Source of the DNA: Xestospongia muta
Taxonomy: Eukaryota > Porifera > Demospongiae > Haplosclerida > Petrosiidae
NCBI GenBank assembly: GCA_963693285.1
Contig: OY848928.1
Coordinates: forward strand, 3,348,501 to 3,412,500
Direction of reading: 5' to 3'
Length of the DNA: 64,000 bases
Shown here: piece by piece, positions 57,498-64,000 of the stretch
How positions within the stretch are numbered: position 1 is the stretch's first letter
How the letters are laid out: each line of letters begins with the position of its first letter
Program-made: the position numbers and the translations under genes
Notes under the pieces: model-generated
What the model was told of the DNA's origin: nothing
The model's input: the letters and a program-made list of their open reading frames with translations, nothing else
Database searches by the model: none

Positions 57498-58307
57498 TAA
57501 AATCAATGTATTTTTGTTGGTAATGCGTAAACCATCATGTTAAATTTACAACACTTTTACATCAAAAAAAAAACACGTTATACTACAGTTGTAATAAAAC
57601 CATCAAATATACATAATGTAAAAAATACATGGTACAAAAAGTATGGAATATTTACTATTGTAAATGTAGTATAAACCATTCCATTTACATCATAAAAACA
57701 ACGATTGTAAAGTGAAAATTTTCCCTGTGCAACTTATACAGACAATATTAATTTAAACAATATGTTTGACTTAACTAATTTCTTACGACAACTAAAGCAG
57801 TAAAAAATTGTAAACTTATTTACATAATTATATTGACTACACTTTCAGATAATATTAAGTTTCCTTGTCCTTCCAATGAAAGAACAAACAATGTAGGAAG
57901 TCCACCTATTATACATTGATCAGTATAAAGATGCTGCTATTAAGCTAATATGCCTTTGTATTATCATAAAATTACATTAAATAACCTGTGGTCTTGGGTC
58001 AACCAACATTGTTGTGGATTAGCAGATCATTGTTAAATGTCATGTAACTTCAAACTAGAACATAGCTCCTGTAATGTCCATTTTGATGTCAGGGAATCAT
58101 TAGGTATCTATACATCTTCCTTCAATTATTTTAATCATATTTTATATAATTATAGAAAACACATCATGTTGATATAATGGAGTAGTCTCAATTAAACTAA
58201 ATAGGTATATTTTGTAAACTAATACCATATAATGGTTATACAGGGGGAAATCCATCATACTTCTTTGTTTTGTGTGTCTTCAAATTTCTTCTACCAACGT
58301 TGTAGCC

Positions 58308-61300
58308 ATGATTGATATCAGTCAATGGAGAGTTAGTGTTGGGTTATGGTACTGTCATCAGATACCATATACCGCTAAAAAGGAATCTGCTACTACTGAG
58401 ATCTCAAGATGGGTGGAGTCACTATGGTCTGGAGATGAGGGTGGTGGTAACCTGACCTTTCCTCTAGTTTTATTTCTTTTATTTCTCCTCATTTTATCAG
58501 GTGATATTGAACTCAATCCTGGACCTATAACAGGTAAATATTACATAATACATAACACAGTGGTGACAATAACATGATCTATAACTTCAAATGTTGCTTA
58601 TTATAGTGTAGGAAAATATATTTACACAAAGACCTTAATCAATGATTGTATTATAATTAGAACTATTGCTTAGATCTGATCTGAAGCCAGCAATTTATCA
58701 AAATCTTATATGGGTCCTACTCCATGTAGCCACATGTTTACTAAAAATAATAAATAATATGTTACAGTATAAGGAATAATTGATAATATAATTCTGATTC
58801 TGGTTACATTGTGGTTACATACAGAAAGTAACATACATTTTAATTGTTTTGTAAGAAGCCAAAAATAGTCTAATTCAATATATAAATCCAATTAAAAAGC
58901 CAAAAGTAAATGGTGTTAAGAGATTATCATGTGATTTATGTAATCATCCCCCAATATAACAGAGGCCATGGAACTGTTTCAGTAAAGCATTTGTAACTAA
59001 CTAGTAGTCATATACAAGCAAGCTCTGTGTACAGCATCACGTGGTTGACTTTATTGAGATATTACACTAACTGTATAGGAATTAGGGTTTAGTGTTTACT
59101 TATCTATCTCATAAGATAAGTACTTAAACAATAGATATTCATAGTTACACAAATCACATGATAATCTGTTAATAGCATTTTATACATCCTGTATTGTTTT
59201 GTGGTCTTCTTCGTTTACTTCCATCACATATTTAGTAACCTAGATTGTCCTGTTCCATTCTTGATTTGAGTAACCACTGTTTTAGTTGTTGTACACAACA
59301 ATAGAATATAACAATGCAAGTGAACATACACACATTTTATGTACACAAGTGACCCAAACAATTATAGGAATGCCTGGTATGTTTCAAATGCTAGGCAATA
59401 ATGCAAAAGTGTAATTGTTAATTTAATTTGCAGAGACTGAAAACCTAACTTCAAACAATGCATTCCAGCTACTTTATAAATGTGGGTTTCAAGTCTTTAG
59501 TCATTGGGAAAAATTGGCTCAGTTCCTTCAAGTGTCTCTTGATGAGAGAAAGAGACTAAGAGAATCAGGTCGGATAAGTGAGAACTATAATCTTATCTTA
59601 GAGGAAGCCTTGGATTGGTGGATAACTCACTCAAGTCAGCCATCATGAGAAGAGTTAATGAGAGCTGTCAATGACTGTGGTGAGAGAAACACTGCTTATG
59701 AAATGAGAAAGAGATTAAACATGGAAGATAACAATTATAGTATGTTCATCCTAATTTTGTTGTGTTTTTATGTTTAATGTTGTCTTTTTTTAGCTAATAT
59801 AGTTCAACCAAGCAGTTCAATACACCCCAATGTTCAAAGATATTGTGATATCATGATAGACCAATACAAACACCAACCTATTGTCCCTACAGATTGGCCA
59901 CCACCAGTTGGACGAGATTTCTTTGGAAGATTAGCACTACTACAAACACAAGACAGACATACCACTTCTCAAACAATACTGCAGAAACAATGGTGTATGT
60001 TAAGAGGACAAGTTGATAAAATACCTCAAGTTACTCAAGATAAACAGATAGATATCCAGGATGTTCTTAAATCATGTGATAGTGGTCAGTCTCTTAGAGT
60101 AATAGTTGATGGTCCTCCTGGTATTGGTAAGACAACACTCTGTCGTAAACTGTTAAATATGTGGGCTAAAGGAGAACTCACACATGGACAGCATAACTTG
60201 GTACTTTACTGTCCTCTCAGAAATGACAAGGTGGCTCAAGCTAGTACATTAGCAGATCTGTCTGTTTACCAAAGTCCAACAGTCTCAAAAGTTGTTGAGT
60301 GGATGATAGCTTCAGAGGGAGAAGGACTATTGATAATCTTTGATGGTTGGGATGAATTAAATACAGATCTCAGACGTTCCTCACTAGCAGCTAGAATAAT
60401 TCGTAGAGAAATATTAGCCAAATGTTCAGTAATTGTTACCTCACGTAGCTATGCCTCCTACTCACTATTAAAAATATGTTCAGTTAACAGACATGTTGAA
60501 ATCATAGGATTTTCTGAAAAGGAAATTAATGAAGTGGTTATAGGAACACTGGAAAAGGAACCACAACTAGCAGAGAAACTCATTCAAGATCTTGAAGTAC
60601 GAGGTGATGTCCAGTCATTGTGTTATGTACCACTAATTTGTTCCATAGTCATTTTAGTTTATTGTAAGTCAGATGGACAGCTACCAACAACACTCACAGA
60701 ATTGTATCAGAATTTTATTCTACAAACTATTAGGAGACATGTCGAAATTAAGAGTATTCACAATATTGAACCTAGACAACTACACAGCCTTCATCATCTA
60801 CCATCAGTTTTGGATGTACCATTTAAAGAAATTTGTCAGTTTGCTTACCTCAGTTTGAAAGAAAGCAATCCAAAAATGACATTTTCTTCAGTTCAACTCT
60901 ATCAGTCTTTTGATCACTCAGTGAAGGAAGGCTATCTTGGACTAATGACAACATTTTCTGTTTATGATGAAGAGAGTTTTCAATTCCTTCACCTGATTAT
61001 CCAGAAATTTCTAGCAGCATGGTGGATAGCTAAATATGAGAAGACAGAGGAAGTGTTTGCAGAATTCTTTGATAATGATCACTTTAGAATATGTCTGAGA
61101 TTTATAGCAGGTCTAACGCATCTTGAACATGAGAGCTATCAACAATATTTTAACAAAGACCACGATCTGCAATGCAAGAGGAAACCATTGTTTGGAGCTG
61201 ATGCCTCATACTACTCTTATTTCAAACAGAATTCAACAATCATTGAACCACACTGTTATTATCCTTTCTATGATGAATTAGATGTTCTTCTCATCCATCT

Positions 61301-62942
61301 CTTGCTCGAATCACAGAACATCAAATTATGTCAAATATTGTCACAATCCATGAGGAACCACTCACTTTGCCTCCATAGAATAAAATCATCACTATTTGAC
61401 ATACTGTGTCTTGGCTTTTTCTTGAACAACTCTAAAACAACATGGAATTATTTGGACCTAAAACTTAAAGGACAGGAAGTACAACTTGCTAATACATTGA
61501 TGACTAGTGTTCAATCGAAGAACTTAGAGATTAGAGAGTGGTTTCTAGATTACAACCGAAAGTTTAAAACAAACCTAGTGAAATTATATCAGTCATCATT
61601 TGCACACAACCTTCATGAATGTTATATTACATTACATCCGTACACACCATTGGATCTACCTGATGTTGGTAAAATACTACTGGACTTAATAAAACAACAT
61701 AATTTTAAGATATTACACTTTAATACAGTATACTGGATAAGAAATTTGGAAGGTTATTTGCAGATAGACAAGACCATCTTTTCTAAATTGGAGGAAAGTT
61801 TATATATCAATAACACTGTAAAAGAACTAGTCCTAGATGTTGATACTCATGTTTCCAATGAACTCCCTCTCTCTGACATTGCTGATATAGTCAATAGTGT
61901 CATTAAAGGAGTAACAAAAACAAATCAATTCAAACTTTTTCATTAAAATGAGAAGGTGATTTTGTACACACTACAAGCTCTTAAACTGAGCCTACCGGCT
62001 CAGTTCATATCATCACTAGATATAGTAGAGGTGAACACACCACTTACTGCTTTAGAAATTGAAGAGTCTCATCGACTAACATCAATACTTACTCAACATA
62101 TCAGCGGACTACACTGTCTTATACTACATGATCCATGTCCACAAGCTCTATTATTTCAATCTCATCCTAATCTACAACAACTTCAACTATCAATAGATGC
62201 AGTTGACAGTGTTATTGAACTATTTACTATCCTACAGAGTAATACTACACTTAAGATTTTGACAGTGGAATTGAAGAATGAAGACATGTTTGACACTGTA
62301 GGTTCTAGTTTACAAGATATGCTGATACTAAACAGAACTGTAAAATATCTTGAAATTCTTATCAGTGACTTTATTAATACCATTCCCAGTACTTACCTGT
62401 CATTCCTAACAACTGGTCTTTCATAAAACACCAGTCTACAGGAATTGAGTGTACCCATTCCACTGTCAAATACTAACTATGAACAGATAACATCTTTCTT
62501 TAATGTTATCACAAACATGGAAATACTTACAGAAATTAAAGTGAACTTCATACTAGATCACTCATATGCATCTAGTGGCTGTAGTTATAAAGAGAGAAAA
62601 CAAATAATGACACCACTGTTCTATGAACAAGGACTATGTCTTATTACTAACGTTTTAGTGTCACACACAACTGTGAGGTTTCTCCATATACAATGTGAAA
62701 ATGTCAACAAAGAACTATCTCAACCTAACTGGATAGAACTAACACAACACTTTTGGCAGACTGTCTTTCTTCATCCCACACTTCAATACATTGGGATCAA
62801 GTCACTGTTTGGCATCTCAGTCTTAAAGGATACTCTACAATCACAAGAGAAGACATTAATTGACACACACAAGCAACAACAACCACTAAAACCTCTACCA
62901 ATAATAGATGGTGATATTAACATTGATATTACAGCATTCTGA
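58308..62942 (+). pseudogene. NLR2: pseudogene copy of the 2A-DEATH-NACHT-LRR receptor
   Basis: Exons correspond to 58308-58533, 59434-59739 and 59794-62942, with splice sites conserved (introns 900 and 54 nt). Exon 1, including hydrophobic segment and 2A motif, is intact. Exon 2 has a TGA at 59646-59648 where NLR1 has Trp in the DEATH domain (SQPSWEEL). In exon 3 the NACHT region is open (GPPGIGKTTLC, LLIIFDGWDEL). One A is missing from the run at about 61916, a 56-bp deletion lies at about 61965 relative to NLR1 42814-42869, and a TAA at 62424-62426 replaces a Gln codon. The indels total 57 bp, so the frame after them is the original one. Full-length product is impossible without read-through. 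A start within exon 3 could still give a NACHT fragment. Confidence 0.9.
58500..58526 (+). other. 2A-like site in NLR2
   Basis: Encodes the same G-D-I-E-L-N-P-G-P as NLR1 after the same hydrophobic stretch. Nucleotide differences in exon 1 (for example GGATCT to GAATCT, GATATC to GAGATC) change a few leader residues but none in the 2A core. Confidence 0.85.
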
Positions 62943-63258
62943 GTCTATGTCACCTAGTTAACAAATAATAGGGCTAATGTCTTACAGTTATGTTAAAGTA
63001 TAAGTACACACACACACGCACACATGTTAAAAACAGTTATTTTCCTAATTATTATATAATTCAAGTTTCATAATTATAGGTAAATCTTTAATACGTGTAA
63101 CTATTAGATTGATATAATGGTGATAAACTTTTAATACATGTATATACCTCATTGTTCAGAATAGTCTAAACCAGAGTAAGATCTTGAAGAAAGAAGCTAC
63201 ACTGACTCAAATCAAGTTAATGTTTTCATTTTATTTTGTCTAATAAATGCTGTCCTTA

Positions 63259-63300
63259 TTAACCTCGCTGTGCGTGGGCGCATAGCGAGGGTACTGTAGT

Positions 63301-63353
<53 letters not shown>

Positions 63354-64000
63354 TGTTACCAGAGTTGTTTTTTTTGAACTGCTATAACTTGGCAACCGAA
63401 GCATTAGCAGCTACCAACGTTTAGCAACGAATAGAAAAGCATGTGGACTTTACAACAGTAGTGTCAAGAACATCGTCAAGGAAAACAGAAGCTTAAAACT
63501 CGCAAAAGAATTTTCAGGCTGCAGAGGTCAAGTGCCGTTTCTCGAAAAGTAAAAAACTGAACGTGGAGATTTTTTAGTATGTTGTAAACAATCTCAGAGG
63601 AATACGGATCAGCAAGACAGAAGGCCGTTGGTCGAAGTAATCGTTAGAAAAGTTCTGAAAAATGTTTTGTGGACTTGAAGCGAAGTAACGCATTCAGGAA
63701 ACGTCTCCAAGCACTGAAAAGACTGCTACTAATAGATAATATATCGATTTATATTTGTACCACGGGACGTTTCCAAAGAACGTTTCATCTTCAAGTTACA
63801 ATAAATTTTGTATATGAAATATTGATAGATTTTTCAGGCTGCAGAGGTCAAGTGCCGTTTCTCGAAAAGTAAAAAACTTAACGTGGAGATTTTTTAGTAT
63901 GTTGTAAACAATCTCAGAGGAATACGGATCAGCAAGACAGAAGGCCGTTGGTCGAAGTAATCGTTAGAAAAGTTCTGAAAAATGTTTTGTGGACTTGGAG
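63259..64000. mobile_element. TTAA-flanked inverted-repeat element, copy 2 (incomplete, opposite orientation)
   Basis: Starts TTAACCTCGCTG with the hairpin end (CCTCGCT...AGCGAGG), then a (TG)n of about 48 bp and the interior seen in reverse at 28829-29677 (for example CTTGGCAACCGAAGC, TACCAACGTTTAGCAACGAA, CGGGACGTTTCC). A 320-bp stretch (from TTTTCAGGCTGCAGAGGTC at 63511) begins again at 63831. The element continues beyond the window. Confidence 0.8.
63303..63353. repeat. (TG)n microsatellite
   Basis: About 24 TG units inside the TTAA element. The first copy has a shorter CA run at the matching place. Confidence 0.97.

Larger units (their letters stand above)
52491..57729. mobile_element. 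Foldback-like element with long inverted arms
   Basis: Ends CACAGGGAAAATTTTCACTT (52491) and its exact complement ending CCCTGTG (57729). The inverted arms continue inward: ACAATCGTTGTTTTTATGATG, ATGGAATGGTTTATACTACA, CCATGTATTTTTTACATTATG, ACATGATGGTTTACGCATTA, then a 39-bp minisatellite. The left arm is longer (to about 53745) than the right (57290-57729) because of extra repeats. Subterminal tandem repeats inside long inverted repeats are the hallmark of Foldback/Galileo-type elements. The 3.5-kb middle has no recognised transposase. No clear target duplication: left flank GAGGTTGCAC, right flank CAACTTATAC. Confidence 0.75.
57730..63240. repeat. NLR2 segmental duplication unit (partner 38466-44100)
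   Basis: Starts exactly at the end of the foldback-like element. The sequence to the left of the homologous point in the NLR1 copy (37029-38465, including the TA microsatellite) is missing here and replaced by the element, whose left flank matches 36945-37028. Confidence 0.9.

Overview
The window is metazoan nuclear DNA from an AT-rich, compact, repeat-laden genome. The best guess is a demosponge of the Amphimedon type. That is inference from DEATH-NACHT-LRR (NLR) genes whose first exon carries a viral-type 2A ribosome-skipping motif, 53-54-nt introns next to 0.9-kb ones, a C2H2 zinc-finger gene, and animal-type hAT, copia and RLE-type non-LTR retroelements. Nothing bacterial is present: no operons and no Shine-Dalgarno sites.

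Layout. (1) 1-8.9 kb is a degenerate satellite-like array (spacing about 190-330 bp, with a 1.13-kb higher-order duplication). It is interrupted by a TA-flanked MITE (708-969) and by a decayed retroelement (4351-7751) bounded by a 10-bp target-site duplication. (2) 8.9-22.7 kb is a transposon graveyard: three kinds of hAT remnant, a copia RT/RNase H-LTR fragment and a SAMD3-like gene fragment. Most of it is present twice because of a 5.2-kb tandem duplication (11323-16504 and 16505-21545). (3) 23-33 kb is an array of about 1-kb cassettes whose minus-strand units look like short exons with GTAAGT donors. It is interrupted by a TTAA-flanked inverted-repeat element and by minisatellites. (4) 33-38 kb is mostly gene-free and holds an ABHD13-like hydrolase fragment. 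(5) 38.9-43.8 kb is the one clearly intact complex gene, NLR1, in three exons: leader plus 2A, DEATH, NACHT plus LRR. (6) 44-52.4 kb holds a second ABHD13-like fragment, an antisense NLR fragment, an intact single-exon C2H2 zinc-finger gene and its broken paralogue. (7) 52.5-57.7 kb is a foldback-like element with long inverted arms containing 39-bp minisatellites. (8) 57.7-63.2 kb is NLR2, a duplicate of the NLR1 locus that is now a pseudogene with an intact 2A leader. (9) 63.26 kb to the end is a second copy of the TTAA element.

How it fits together. NLR1 would make an intracellular sensor: DEATH for homotypic signalling, NACHT for nucleotide-driven oligomerisation, LRR for sensing. The leader puts a hydrophobic segment directly before a GDIELNPGP motif, so translation could yield either a released leader plus a cytosolic NLR or one fused, membrane-directed protein. 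Such dual targeting has been described for sea urchin NLRs and is inferred here. Around it the window shows birth and death of an NLR family: one intact gene, one full-length pseudogene and one antisense fragment, with repeated neighbours and a foldback element at the duplication boundary.
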